DNA of 46,762 nucleotides from Chloroflexota bacterium (lineage in GTDB: Bacteria; Chloroflexota; Anaerolineae; Anaerolineales; UBA11858), in the NCBI GenBank assembly GCA_030609055.1, contig JAUWCZ010000005.1, positions 1-46,762 of the forward strand. Reading direction: 5' to 3'. Below, in pieces: positions 8,978 through 17,997 of this stretch. Each line of letters opens with the position of its first letter. The stretch's first letter is position 1. A program made the position numbers and the translations under genes. A model generated the notes under the pieces. That model was not told where the DNA came from. It saw only the letters and a list, made by a program, of their open reading frames with translations, and did no database searches.

Positions 8978-11158
8978 ATGGAAACCCTCGAGTTATTAAA
9001 TCCCCAACAAATTAAAGCTGTAACAGCTGCCCATGGACCTATTTTAGTATTGGCTGGGCCAGGTTCCGGAAAGACTCGGGTATTGACCCACCGGGTAGCT
9101 TATTTGATTGGGGAACAAGGAGTTCAGCCCTACAATGTCATGGCTGTAACGTTTACAAATAAGGCTGCTTCCGAAATGGGAGACCGGGTTGCTGATTTAC
9201 TCGGACATCAAATCCATGGTTTAACTTTGGGAACTTTTCACGCGACTTGTGCCAGGATCCTCCGCATTGAATCTGATCACCTCCCTGTGAATTCTAACTA
9301 TGTCATTTTTGATGCCGATGACCAGGTGAAGGTAGTGCGGCAGGTACTCCAAGATCAAAACCTGGATGAGAAACGCTATCGTCCCCAAAGTGTCCATACA
9401 TCCATATCCGCCGCAAAAAATGAACTTTTCCTGCCGGAAGATCTTCCAATTCAAACCTATCGTGATGAAGTGATCGCTCGGGTATATCAGCAGTATCAGA
9501 AAATTCTTCTTTCCAGCAATGCTCTCGATTTTGATGATTTATTACTATGGATGGCATTATTACTGGCGGATAATGAAATAATTCGGAAAAAGTATGCCCA
9601 AAGGTATCACCATATCTTGGTTGACGAATTCCAGGATACCAATATGGCGCAATACACATTATTAATGCACCTGGCATCTCATCATCGAAACCTGTTTGTA
9701 GTGGGTGATTCAGATCAATCTATTTACCGGTGGAGGGGTGCAGATTACAGAAACGTGCGCAGATTTGAAGAGGATTTCCCTGATGCAGAAGTTATTCTGT
9801 TGGAGCAAAACTACCGATCCAAGCAAAATATCCTAGATACAGCAATGTCTATCATAGATCGGAATACACAACGCACTCCCAAGAAACTTTTTACTGAGCG
9901 GGGAGCGGGGGAGAAGATTATCATCCGGGAAGCCTATGATGAACGGGAGCAAGCACAAATAGTGGTTGATATCATTATTCAGCAAATTGCTGAGAAGCAG
10001 GCTTCCGCGGCAGATTTTGCAATTATGTACAGAACCAATGCTCAATCCCGCTTGGTGGAGGAAGCATTTTTATCGGTTAACATACCATATAAGCTGGTAG
10101 GAGCCCAAAGGTTTTATGGTCGCAGGGAAGTAAAAGACATCATTGCCTACCTTCGCCTGACGGTTAACCCAGACGATATCTTCAGCCTTTCCCGGGTGAT
10201 TAACACACCCAGCCGCAAGATCGGGACTAAAACCTTCGCAGAATTGATTACAGTTGCCCAGAAATCAGAGATCACTCCTGGTAATTTGCTTCTCAACCTC
10301 GCTGAAGAAAATCCCCCAGAACTAAAATCCTTTTCAAAGACAGCAGGCAAGCGGCTAATGGGATTTGGACGATTATTATCAAGCTGGAGAGAGGTTTTTG
10401 AAACCCTGCCGCCAGTAGAAATGGTTGATCAAATTCTGACAGATATTGATTACCAGGGTTATATCGAAGACGGCAGCGAGGATGGCTACGATCGCTGGGA
10501 AAACATAATAGAACTTCGAAGATTGGCTTCTGAATATCAAACTGTCGGCTTGTATTCATTCCTGGAAGATGTGGCTCTGGTATCTGATCAGGATACATTG
10601 GATCCGGATTTGGAGGTACCTACACTATTAACCCTCCATGCAGCCAAAGGGTTGGAGTTTGGGCAAGTAATGATTATCGGATTAAATGAGGGAATCCTAC
10701 CTCATCAAAGATCATTTGATGAACCTGAAGCAATGGAGGAAGAGCGTCGGCTTTTTTATGTCGGCATTACTCGGGCAGAAGACTGTTTATACCTATTCCA
10801 TTCCTTGAACCGTTACAGTTATGGATATTTTGAACCTCTGGAAGCCTCCCGGTATTATCGTGATATTCCCCCGGAATTGAGGGATGAGGACCAGCTTCTA
10901 AGTTACACCTCAGGCATTATTAAAGCTCCCCAGGATGTCAGATCTTGGAAGGATATGCAGGGAGAAACCACTACCACACGTTCACAGGAGAGTCAGTATC
11001 ATCCCGGGATAAAGGTTGAGCACACCAAATGGGGAGAAGGATTAGTGTTAAATAGCACACTACAGGACGATGATGAAATTGTGGATATTTTCTTTGTGGG
11101 GGTGGGGAAGAAGAAACTGATCGCATCCCTCGCTGATCTTAAAATAATTGACTCCTAG
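8978..11158 (+). CDS. pcrA: ATP-dependent DNA helicase, UvrD/PcrA type
   Basis: The 726-residue superfamily-1 3'-to-5' helicase has all the expected motifs: Q motif LNPQQIKAV, Walker A GPGSGKT at 27-33, DEFQDTN near residue 217, and the motif-III segment GDSDQSIYRWRGAD. Later come the QNYRS motif and 'LTLHAAKGLEF', with VGITRAE as motif VI. The C-terminus (VEHTKWGEGLVLN... to the end) is the tudor-like tail typical of PcrA/UvrD. It works in repair and in clearing proteins from DNA during replication, consistent with holB and repair genes nearby. The start is fixed by the promoter, which lies directly before it. Confidence 0.95.
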   Translation: METLELLNPQQIKAVTAAHGPILVLAGPGSGKTRVLTHRVAYLIGEQGVQPYNVMAVTFTNKAASEMGDRVADLLGHQIHGLTLGTFHATCARILRIESDHLPVNSNYVIFDADDQVKVVRQVLQDQNLDEKRYRPQSVHTSISAAKNELFLPEDLPIQTYRDEVIARVYQQYQKILLSSNALDFDDLLLWMALLLADNEIIRKKYAQRYHHILVDEFQDTNMAQYTLLMHLASHHRNLFVVGDSDQSIYRWRGADYRNVRRFEEDFPDAEVILLEQNYRSKQNILDTAMSIIDRNTQRTPKKLFTERGAGEKIIIREAYDEREQAQIVVDIIIQQIAEKQASAADFAIMYRTNAQSRLVEEAFLSVNIPYKLVGAQRFYGRREVKDIIAYLRLTVNPDDIFSLSRVINTPSRKIGTKTFAELITVAQKSEITPGNLLLNLAEENPPELKSFSKTAGKRLMGFGRLLSSWREVFETLPPVEMVDQILTDIDYQGYIEDGSEDGYDRWENIIELRRLASEYQTVGLYSFLEDVALVSDQDTLDPDLEVPTLLTLHAAKGLEFGQVMIIGLNEGILPHQRSFDEPEAMEEERRLFYVGITRAEDCLYLFHSLNRYSYGYFEPLEASRYYRDIPPELRDEDQLLSYTSGIIKAPQDVRSWKDMQGETTTTRSQESQYHPGIKVEHTKWGEGLVLNSTLQDDDEIVDIFFVGVGKKKLIASLADLKIIDS

Positions 11159-11213
11159 AGAATGGTAAAATTATTTTTGAAACCCTGCAGTTACTTGGTA
11201 GTCGGTTCTAGAA

Positions 11214-11708
11214 ATGGCAGTTATTGAAAAAGGTTCGTTCGAAGTGATCAGCCGCAGTCCTAACCAGACCCGCCGTATTGGCATGAGGTTAGGTGAATTA
11301 CTGCATCCCGGAGATGTGATTGGGCTGGAAGGCAATCTTGGTGCTGGAAAAACAACCCTGGTTCAAGGAGTTGCCTCTGGTTGGGGATCCTATGATTCAG
11401 TATCCAGCCCAACATATGTTCTGGTCAATGTCTACCGGCGGTTGGATCACAATCAACTTTATCATCTGGATGCTTTTCGATTATCAAGTCCAGAAGAAGC
11501 AGTTGACCTAGATATTGATGCTTTGTTAGTCCAAGGTCCGCTCTTGGTGGAATGGGCAGACAGAATTAAGGATGCTTTACCGGAAGGTTTATTGTGGATT
11601 AATATGCGATTGATCAACGATGAACAAAGGGATTTTATTGTTCATGCACGGGGTGATCGGCATAAAGATCTGCTTGATCAATTCCGGGAGGACATTTACG
11701 GAATATAA
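11214..11708 (+). CDS. tsaE: tRNA threonylcarbamoyladenosine biosynthesis ATPase TsaE
   Basis: The 164-residue P-loop ATPase has Walker A EGNLGAGKTTL at about 40-50, the conserved SSPTYVLVN and HLDAFRL segments and a late VEWADR motif, all typical of TsaE. It works with TsaB and TsaD to make t6A37 on ANN-decoding tRNAs. No ribosome-binding site is obvious before the ATG. The stop is 2 bp before the tsaB start, so the two form a tight pair. Confidence 0.94.
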   Translation: MAVIEKGSFEVISRSPNQTRRIGMRLGELLHPGDVIGLEGNLGAGKTTLVQGVASGWGSYDSVSSPTYVLVNVYRRLDHNQLYHLDAFRLSSPEEAVDLDIDALLVQGPLLVEWADRIKDALPEGLLWINMRLINDEQRDFIVHARGDRHKDLLDQFREDIYGI

Positions 11709-11710
11709 AC

Positions 11711-12376
11711 ATGTTACTGGCAGTGGATACCTCTTCCCGGGCTGTGGGGATAGCCCTTTTTGATGGAAACCAATTCCTGTGTGAGGAAAGCTGGATTTCC
11801 TCCCGCTACCATACTGTTGAATTGGCAAAAGCTGTCCAGGCCAACCTTTCCCGGGCAGGATTATCTGTGGCAGATCTGCATGTCTTGGGAGTTGCCATTG
11901 GCCCCGGATCCTTTACTGGTCTTCGAATTGGTTTGGGGTTGATCAAAGGAATCGCCTATACACACCAATTGCCAGTGATCGGGATTCCCACACTCGATAT
12001 CACTGCTAGAGCAATTCCGGTTCGAGATATCAAGTTAGCAGCAGTCCTTCAGGCTGGAAGAAACCGCTTAGCAGTTGGCTGGTACCAGGCAGGAGAGGAG
12101 AGCTGGGAATCTGAAGGTCCTGTAGAAAATCTCACCCTGCCAGAACTCCTAAAAAAGATCGATCAGCCTTGCATTCTAACTGGAGAATTATCAGAAGAAA
12201 TCCGGCAAAGTATTGTGGCAAATGAATTGATCAAGCCTGCCAGTCCCACATTAGCTTTACGCAGTCCTAAATATCTGGCTGAGTTGGCATGGCAGCGATG
12301 GCAGGATGGAAATGTTGATAATATTCTGAAACTCACCCCGAGCTATCTTCATAAAGGGGATCCAATCCTTGGATAA
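11711..12376 (+). CDS. tsaB: tRNA threonylcarbamoyladenosine biosynthesis protein TsaB
   Basis: This 221-residue ASKHA-fold protein starts MLLAVDTSSRAVGIALFDG and carries the diagnostic GPGSFTGLRIGLG segment. TsaB is the scaffold that pairs with the catalytic TsaD in t6A synthesis. The C-terminal half is more variable, as is usual. Its GGA-rich start region directly follows tsaE. Confidence 0.94.
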   Translation: MLLAVDTSSRAVGIALFDGNQFLCEESWISSRYHTVELAKAVQANLSRAGLSVADLHVLGVAIGPGSFTGLRIGLGLIKGIAYTHQLPVIGIPTLDITARAIPVRDIKLAAVLQAGRNRLAVGWYQAGEESWESEGPVENLTLPELLKKIDQPCILTGELSEEIRQSIVANELIKPASPTLALRSPKYLAELAWQRWQDGNVDNILKLTPSYLHKGDPILG

Positions 12377-12390
12377 AGATCTCCCAGATA

Positions 12391-12395
12391 AGGAG
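12391..12395 (+). promoter_or_regulatory. Ribosome-binding site that favours the ATG at 12408
   Basis: AGGAG lies 12 bp before the ATG at 12408. It supports that codon over the upstream in-frame TTG at 12369, which has no such site and would overlap tsaB. Confidence 0.45.
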
Positions 12396-12407
12396 CTGAT
12401 TTTCTCC

Positions 12408-13037
12408 ATGAATCCGGATCAAGTGCTGATAAACATAGCCGAAAAGATTGCTAGCTGCAATAAGTGTGATCTGCATCACTCAAGAGAAAAAGGTGTTCCG
12501 GGAGAAGGTCCCTCGAATGCGGAGATCATTTTTATTGGTGAAGGACCTGGTTTTCATGAGAATATGCAGGGAAGACCCTTTGTGGGGGCTGCTGGTGATT
12601 TTTTGGTTGAGTTATTGGACGGGATCGGGCTCAAGAGAGAGGATGTTTTTATAACCAATGTTGTCAAATGCAGACCGCCTGGAAACAGAGACCCCGCACC
12701 GGAAGAACTTAAAACTTGCAGTCCTTACTTAGACCAGCAACTTCAGGTGATCAACCCCAAAGTCATAGTCACTCTGGGACGGTTTTCCATGGCTAGGTTT
12801 TTCCCCCATGCGAAAATCAGTGAGATTCATGGACAGCCGGTCCAGGTGAAGGGAATGCTAGTGGTTCCCTTTTATCACCCCGCAGCCGCTCTCCACCGCC
12901 CCTCGTTGAGATCTGTTGTGGAGGAGGATTTTGCTTCTCTACCCGAATTGATCAAGAACGCGGAAAAGACACCAGCGGTTCAGTCAAAAGATCCTCCCGA
13001 GGAAGAAAACCAGGCTGAACAACTTAGACTGTTTTAA
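12408..13037 (+). CDS. Uracil-DNA glycosylase, family 4 (iron-sulfur type)
   Basis: The protein is about 209 residues from this start. Two Cys of the 4Fe-4S cluster (C-x2-C, near 17-20) precede the GEGPG motif and GRPFVGAAG. Two further Cys bracket RPPGNRDPAPEELKT, and the active-site loop near the C-terminus reads FYHPAAALH. This is the pattern of family-4 enzymes found in thermophiles and many bacteria, which remove uracil from DNA. It lacks the KRRIH insertion of UdgX. The C-terminal 30 residues are a charged low-complexity tail ending in EQLRLF, a possible sliding-clamp-binding motif of the Q-x2-L-x-L-F type. The position fits the repair genes pcrA and holB. Confidence 0.92.
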   Translation: MNPDQVLINIAEKIASCNKCDLHHSREKGVPGEGPSNAEIIFIGEGPGFHENMQGRPFVGAAGDFLVELLDGIGLKREDVFITNVVKCRPPGNRDPAPEELKTCSPYLDQQLQVINPKVIVTLGRFSMARFFPHAKISEIHGQPVQVKGMLVVPFYHPAAALHRPSLRSVVEEDFASLPELIKNAEKTPAVQSKDPPEEENQAEQLRLF

Positions 13038-13065
13038 TCGATTACTACTTCTTAATGGAGTGTAT

Positions 13066-14385
13066 ATGGTGAATAAGAAGAATAGTTTACAGAAAAAAAT
13101 AAATGACCGCTCCGCAAAGGTTGTTGTCTTAGGTTTGGGGTACGTAGGTTTACCACTGGCAGTTGTGTTGGCAGAAGCCGGTTACCAGGTTACAGGAGTT
13201 GATCCGGATCAAGAGAAAGTAACACTGCTTAATCAAGGGATCAGTTATATCGATGATGTAGATATTGAAGCGGTGAAGCTCTTGACTGAGAGCAAGAACC
13301 TACTAGCAACAAGTGATTTTTCTGTGGTTGCCGAGGCAGATGCCGTGAGTATTTGTGTGCCAACACCACTCAGAAAAACCAGGGACCCGGATTTATCCTA
13401 TATTGTTGATGTCTCAGAAGCTATTGCACCCTTTATTCATCCACATATGGTGGTTGTCTTGGAATCCACCACCTATCCCGGCACAACCCGGGAACTGCTC
13501 CTTCCCAAACTGATTGAAGCTAGAAATCTTACAGTTGGAGAAAACTTCTTCTTGGCTTTTTCTCCTGAAAGGGTTGATCCGGGAAGGGAGGATTGGACCA
13601 CAGTTAATACGCCAAAAGTGGTTGGAGGTATAACTCCAGCCTGTACGGAAATTGCCTCAGCATTTTATGAACAAGCAATGGAAAATATTGTTTCAGTTTC
13701 CACCACAGAAGTAGCTGAGATGACCAAGCTGCTTGAAAACACATACCGGATGGTGAACATCGGGTTAGTCAATGAAATGGCGATTATGTGTGACAGGATG
13801 GGGATTGATGTCTGGGAAGTGATAGAAGCAGCAGCTACCAAACCCTTTGGTTTTATGAAATTTACTCCTGGACCTGGATTGGGTGGACATTGTATTCCAA
13901 TTGATCCATTATATTTATCCTGGAAGTTGCGATCTTTAAACTATACAGCGCGATTCATAGACTTGGCATCGGAGATAAATACCGGTATGCCCCGTTACGT
14001 GGTTGGCAAAGTCCAAAATGCTTTGAATAGTCGCCAGATACCGTTAAAAAACAGTCGGATTCTGGTTTTAGGAGCTGCCTATAAACCGGATATTAATGAT
14101 GTTCGGGAATCTCCGGCTTTGGATGTAATTGGTCTGTTGCAGCAAAACGGAGCAGAGGTGACCTACCACGATCCCTATATTCCCCAGCTCAGCCAAGAAA
14201 ATATCAAATTATCCAGTGTTCCTGATTTGATGGCAGCGGTAGAAAGTGTGGATTGTGTTGTTATCATCACTAACCACAGTGAATATGATTATCAACAAAT
14301 CTATGAAAAAGCTAACTGTGTCATGGATGCCAGGAATGCACTTGGTTCAATCGGGCGAGATGATCCCAAAGTAACCCGTTTATAG
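13066..14385 (+). CDS. UDP-N-acetylglucosamine 6-dehydrogenase-like protein (WbpA/WecC family)
   Basis: The 439-residue protein has an N-terminal Rossmann motif VLGLGYVGLPLA, a FSPERVDPG motif and the catalytic Cys at about 276 in GPGLGGHCIPIDP. SPERVDPG and the overall length fit the WbpA branch that oxidises UDP-GlcNAc to UDP-GlcNAcA, using two NAD+. UDP-glucose or UDP-ManNAc as substrate cannot be excluded. GGAG at 13057-13060 is 5 bp from the ATG at 13066, so I prefer that to the GTG at 13060. It opens the polysaccharide locus and is followed by an epimerase that may use its product. Confidence 0.9.
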   Translation: MVNKKNSLQKKINDRSAKVVVLGLGYVGLPLAVVLAEAGYQVTGVDPDQEKVTLLNQGISYIDDVDIEAVKLLTESKNLLATSDFSVVAEADAVSICVPTPLRKTRDPDLSYIVDVSEAIAPFIHPHMVVVLESTTYPGTTRELLLPKLIEARNLTVGENFFLAFSPERVDPGREDWTTVNTPKVVGGITPACTEIASAFYEQAMENIVSVSTTEVAEMTKLLENTYRMVNIGLVNEMAIMCDRMGIDVWEVIEAAATKPFGFMKFTPGPGLGGHCIPIDPLYLSWKLRSLNYTARFIDLASEINTGMPRYVVGKVQNALNSRQIPLKNSRILVLGAAYKPDINDVRESPALDVIGLLQQNGAEVTYHDPYIPQLSQENIKLSSVPDLMAAVESVDCVVIITNHSEYDYQQIYEKANCVMDARNALGSIGRDDPKVTRL

Positions 14386-14408
14386 AAAATAACCCCCTGG
14401 ATAGGATT

Positions 14409-15386
14409 ATGGAAAAATATCTCATCACCGGTACGGCTGGTTTTATCGCTTCAGTAGTTGCAGAAATGCTTCTCGACAAAAGTGCAACCGTTGTGGGCCT
14501 TGATAATCTTAATCATGCCTACGATATCCGCATGAAAGAATACCGCCTGGAACGGTTATTGAAATATCCAAACTTCTCATTTCATAAACTTGATGTCAGT
14601 GACCGAGCCTTATTGAAGGATGACCAGCTCACTGGTCGGAATTTTGATGCGGTTATAAACCTGGCAGCTCGGGCTGGCGTCCGGGACAGCCTGGCAGATC
14701 CCTGGATTTATATGGACACTAATGTAAACGGGACTTTAAACCTGCTAGAATTTTGCCGGCAGGAAGGGATCTCAAAATTTATTCTCGCCTCTACTTCAAG
14801 TATTTATGGGGCGGATGCACCGTTGCCAACTCCGGAAACAGCTAGTAGTGAAAAACCTCTCCAGTCTTATGCCGCCAGTAAAAAAGCAGCTGAAGTACTC
14901 GCGTATGCCTACCATTATCTATATGACATTGATGTATCTATTGTACGATATTTTACTGTCTACGGACCCGCAGGACGACCGGATATGGTTATGTTCCGTT
15001 TTACAAAATGGATCCAGGAGGAGATGCCGGTTCACCTGAACGGGGATGGGAACCAATCTAGAGGTTTTACTTATGTGGATGACATTGCCCGGGGGACGAT
15101 CTCAGCCCTCAAACCCCTGGGGTATGAAATTATCAATCTCGGTGGGCATGAACCGATGACAATAAACGAGTTGATTGCTTCCCTGGAAAGAAACATCGGA
15201 AATCGGGCAGAGATAGTGAATCATCCCCGACACCCCGCAGATATGTTAACTAGCCAGGCAGATGTTAGTAAAGCAAAGTCACTGCTGGATTGGGAACCAC
15301 AGGTATCCCTGGAAGAGGGGATCGAAAAACTCGTACAATGGTATCAACAGGAACGTTTCTGGGCCAAAGATATTAAAACGGAATAA
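14409..15386 (+). CDS. NAD-dependent sugar epimerase (UDP-glucuronate 4-epimerase-like)
   Basis: This 325-residue extended SDR has the nucleotide motif TGTAGFIAS, where the third conserved Gly is Ala, and the catalytic Y-x3-K in SYAASKKA. The 'AARAGVRDSL' segment is characteristic of UDP-uronate 4-epimerases. Given the dehydrogenase 23 bp upstream, it probably epimerises the UDP-hexuronate or UDP-HexNAc-uronate made there. The exact sugar is inference. Confidence 0.85.
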   Translation: MEKYLITGTAGFIASVVAEMLLDKSATVVGLDNLNHAYDIRMKEYRLERLLKYPNFSFHKLDVSDRALLKDDQLTGRNFDAVINLAARAGVRDSLADPWIYMDTNVNGTLNLLEFCRQEGISKFILASTSSIYGADAPLPTPETASSEKPLQSYAASKKAAEVLAYAYHYLYDIDVSIVRYFTVYGPAGRPDMVMFRFTKWIQEEMPVHLNGDGNQSRGFTYVDDIARGTISALKPLGYEIINLGGHEPMTINELIASLERNIGNRAEIVNHPRHPADMLTSQADVSKAKSLLDWEPQVSLEEGIEKLVQWYQQERFWAKDIKTE

Positions 15387-15471
15387 TGTGTTTATTTCCC
15401 TCAAAACTTCCTGCATCTCAGCCTTGATATCAGCAGGAAATTTTGTGATTTTCAACTGTGGAATTATATAA

Positions 15472-16920
15472 ATGCTGTTTAATTCGTTAGACTTTGCAGT
15501 CTTCTTACCTATTGTCTTCCTTCTATACTGGGTTGTCTTTAAGAATAATCAGAGAGGACAGAATATTCTGCTCCTAGCTGCCAGTTATGTATTTTACGGC
15601 TGGTGGGATTGACGTTTCCTGGGTTTAATCCTGTTTAGTACGGTTGTGGATTATTTTGTAGGGCTGGGGTTAGGAAAAGAGTAAAATCAATCTCGCAGGA
15701 GAGTTCTCTTACTTGTAAGCATCCTGGTGAATCTGGGTTTCCTGGGTTATTTTAAATACTTCAATTTTTTCCTGGATAATTTTATTGGCCTTTTTTCATT
15801 CTTTGGACAGGAAATATCAACCCGTTCGCTGGATATTATTTTGCCTGTGGGGATTAGTTTTTATACTTTTCAGACTCTGAGTTATTCGATAGATGTTTAT
15901 AACCGCAAAAAAACACCAACCAGGGATTTTATAATCTATTCCGCCTATGTTAGCTTTTTCCCCCAATTAGTTGCTGGACCGATTGAAAGAGCTAACCGCC
16001 TCTTGCCACAGTTTCAAGCCCGGCGTGATTTTGACTATTCTAAAGCTGTGGATGGGTTGAGGCAGATCCTGTGGGGTTTATTTAAAAAGGTTGTGATCGC
16101 AGATAGATGTGCAGAATTTGCCAACCTGATCTTTGATGGAGCCGCGGATTATTCCGGAAGCACAATGATTTTAGGTGCAGTATTTTTTGCATTTCAGATC
16201 TACGGGGATTTTTCCGGTTATTCGGATATTGCCATTGGAGTTACCAGATTATTTGGACTTGATTTAATGAAAAACTTTGCTTTCCCTTATTTTTCACGGG
16301 ATATCGCAGAATTCTGGCGACGGTGGCATATTTCGCTGACTACCTGGTTTAGAGATTACCTCTATATACCTTTAGGAGGTAGCCGGGATGGTACCTGGAG
16401 GACAATCAGGAATATCTTCATCATTTTTCTTGTTAGCGGTTTTTGGCATGGAGCAAACTGGACATTCATCGCCTGGGGAGTATTAAATGCGCTCTACTTT
16501 CTGCCGTTGATGCTATTGAAGATAAACCGGACTAATATTGATAATGTTGCCAAAGGAAGCATATTTCCATCCTTGAAGGATTTATCAAGTATTGGTCTTA
16601 CCTTTGGTTTAACTGTATTCGCTTGGATTTTCTTCCGGGCTGAAAGTCTGGATCACTTATCTTTGATCCTTTCTGAAGTGTTTTCCCAATCAATCATCAG
16701 TGTTCCTTATTTCTTCGGCAGACGAAAAGCATTTTTTATATTGCTTTGGTGTTTCTTCTGCATGGTAGTGGAATGGATCGGAAGAGAAAACGAACATGCG
16801 TTAGAGAAATTCGGTAATAATTGGAAATCAACCTACCGGTGGATCTTTTATTATGGGACTATGTATACCGTTTGGATTTACGGAGGATCTGAACAGCAGT
16901 TTATTTATTTTCAATTCTAG
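15472..16920 (+). pseudogene. MBOAT O-acyltransferase (AlgI-like) with two in-frame stop codons
   Basis: The frame opens at the ATG at 15472 and would encode 482 residues, but codon 47 is TGA (15610-15612) and codon 71 is TAA (15682-15684). The N-terminal LLLAASYVFYGWWD-stop-RFL matches the very conserved GWWDWRFL of AlgI-type proteins, so the TGA stands where TGG is expected. After the second stop the frame is intact from the GTG at 15727 and holds the catalytic His in SGFWHGANWTFIAWG and the normal FIYFQF C-terminus. Many membrane helices are visible. Such proteins move acetyl groups across the membrane to O-acetylate polysaccharides, usually with an SGNH/AlgJ-type partner, which is the next gene. 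Translation from 15727 would miss about 85 residues of transmembrane region. Confidence 0.87.
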
Positions 16921-16929
16921 AGGTTGAAC

Positions 16930-17868
16930 ATGAGCAGGTTCATATCCAGGTTGATTAAATTTTTAGCGATTCCTGCAGTAATTTTTGCAGTGATTATTAT
17001 TGCATTCCCAGCAACACCGAGGGCTAAAACATCCCTGCTTTTTTCTAAACTGGATAAGGACCGTCTGGTAGAAAACACACCTTCTCCAAGATTAATCCTT
17101 ATAGGGGGGTCGAACTTAACCTTTGGAATTGACAGCAGCATGATTAAAGAGGAACTGGAGCTGAATCCAATCAATACAGCTATTCATATAAGCATTGGTC
17201 TGATGTTTATGATGGATGACATCATTGATGAAGTCCGACCCGGTGATATTCTTATTCTTTCACCTGAATATCACCAGTTCTTTGGACGTAATGCATACGG
17301 GGGAGAGGAACTCTTAAGGCTTGTCTTGGATGTCGATCGTTCTAAAATCGGACTACTGGATCTAAATCAGTGGTTCAATCTCCTTGAATTTATCCCCAAA
17401 TATGCCATATCAAAAAACAAACCGACCGAATATATCATCAAAGAAAATCCCGAAATTGGGATCTATGAAAGAAAATCCTTTAACGAGTACGGAGATGTTT
17501 ATATTCACTGGGCCCATAAACATAGTGATTTTAAACCTAATAAAAGAATAGAGGGAAGGTTTAATGATCAAGTGATTAATGAGTTACTTGCCTTTGAAGA
17601 GAAGGTTAATGAAAAAGGGGCTACTCTCTATATAACCTATCCCGGATTACAAGAGTTAACCTATCAGATTTATGCGGATCATATCAAGCAAGTGGAAGAA
17701 GGATTAATAGAAAATGGATTTACTATGCTTGGTACGCCAGAAAGATATAAAATGCCTGAGTTATTAATGTATAACTCGCCCTATCATCTTAATAGAGAAG
17801 GGGTTGAATACCGGGCAAATTTGCTCATTGAGGATCTCCGATCGGCTGGTGTTCCAAATATTGAGTGA
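16930..17868 (+). CDS. SGNH-hydrolase-like membrane-anchored protein, probable MBOAT partner
   Basis: The 312-residue protein has one N-terminal membrane helix (about 8-28) and an exported domain. GGSNLTFGID gives the nucleophile-Ser block and Gly of the SGNH fold, and YHLNREGVEYR near the C-terminus fits the His block, with Ser or Asn in place of the usual Asp three to four residues before. It begins 9 bp after the MBOAT frame. In AlgI/AlgJ-like and DltB/DltD-like pairs this partner completes acyl transfer to the polysaccharide. I prefer the ATG at 16930 to the TTG at 16924. The base composition looks AT-richer than the upstream repair genes. Confidence 0.7.
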   Translation: MSRFISRLIKFLAIPAVIFAVIIIAFPATPRAKTSLLFSKLDKDRLVENTPSPRLILIGGSNLTFGIDSSMIKEELELNPINTAIHISIGLMFMMDDIIDEVRPGDILILSPEYHQFFGRNAYGGEELLRLVLDVDRSKIGLLDLNQWFNLLEFIPKYAISKNKPTEYIIKENPEIGIYERKSFNEYGDVYIHWAHKHSDFKPNKRIEGRFNDQVINELLAFEEKVNEKGATLYITYPGLQELTYQIYADHIKQVEEGLIENGFTMLGTPERYKMPELLMYNSPYHLNREGVEYRANLLIEDLRSAGVPNIE

Positions 17869-17895
17869 CGACTACAGATGCTTGACAGATTTCAT

Positions 17896-17936
17896 AAAAC
17901 CTTTATAATTCAGTTGTTGAATTATAAAGGTTTTTT
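17896..17936. terminator. Bidirectional intrinsic terminator between convergent genes
   Basis: A perfect 17-bp stem with 5-nt loop (17896-17912 pairs with 17918-17934) is flanked by an A-run on the left and TTTTTT on the right. It can serve both the SGNH gene and the convergent methyltransferase-like gene. Its inner 21 bp has the same half-sites as the operator at 35211-35231. Confidence 0.9.
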
Positions 17937-17997
17937 CTAGTTTTTTATATGGATTGTGTGTTCAATGTAAGGAAGCAGTCTTGATCAATATCAATCA

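Noticed and set aside
11177-11204. Promoter for tsaE
   Set aside because: TTGAAA is followed at 16 bp only by TAGTCG, a poor -10; not convincing despite the lack of a visible ribosome-binding site.
15389-15457. Minus-strand reading with a protein-like stretch (KFPADIKAEMQEVLREI) between the epimerase and MBOAT genes
   Set aside because: The frame runs without a stop into the antisense strand of the epimerase gene and has no start with a ribosome-binding site, so it looks like chance.
15610-15684. Stop-codon reassignment or selenocysteine in the MBOAT gene
   Set aside because: Two different stops (TGA and TAA) occur, TGG encodes Trp normally elsewhere, and no SECIS-like hairpin is evident after the TGA.
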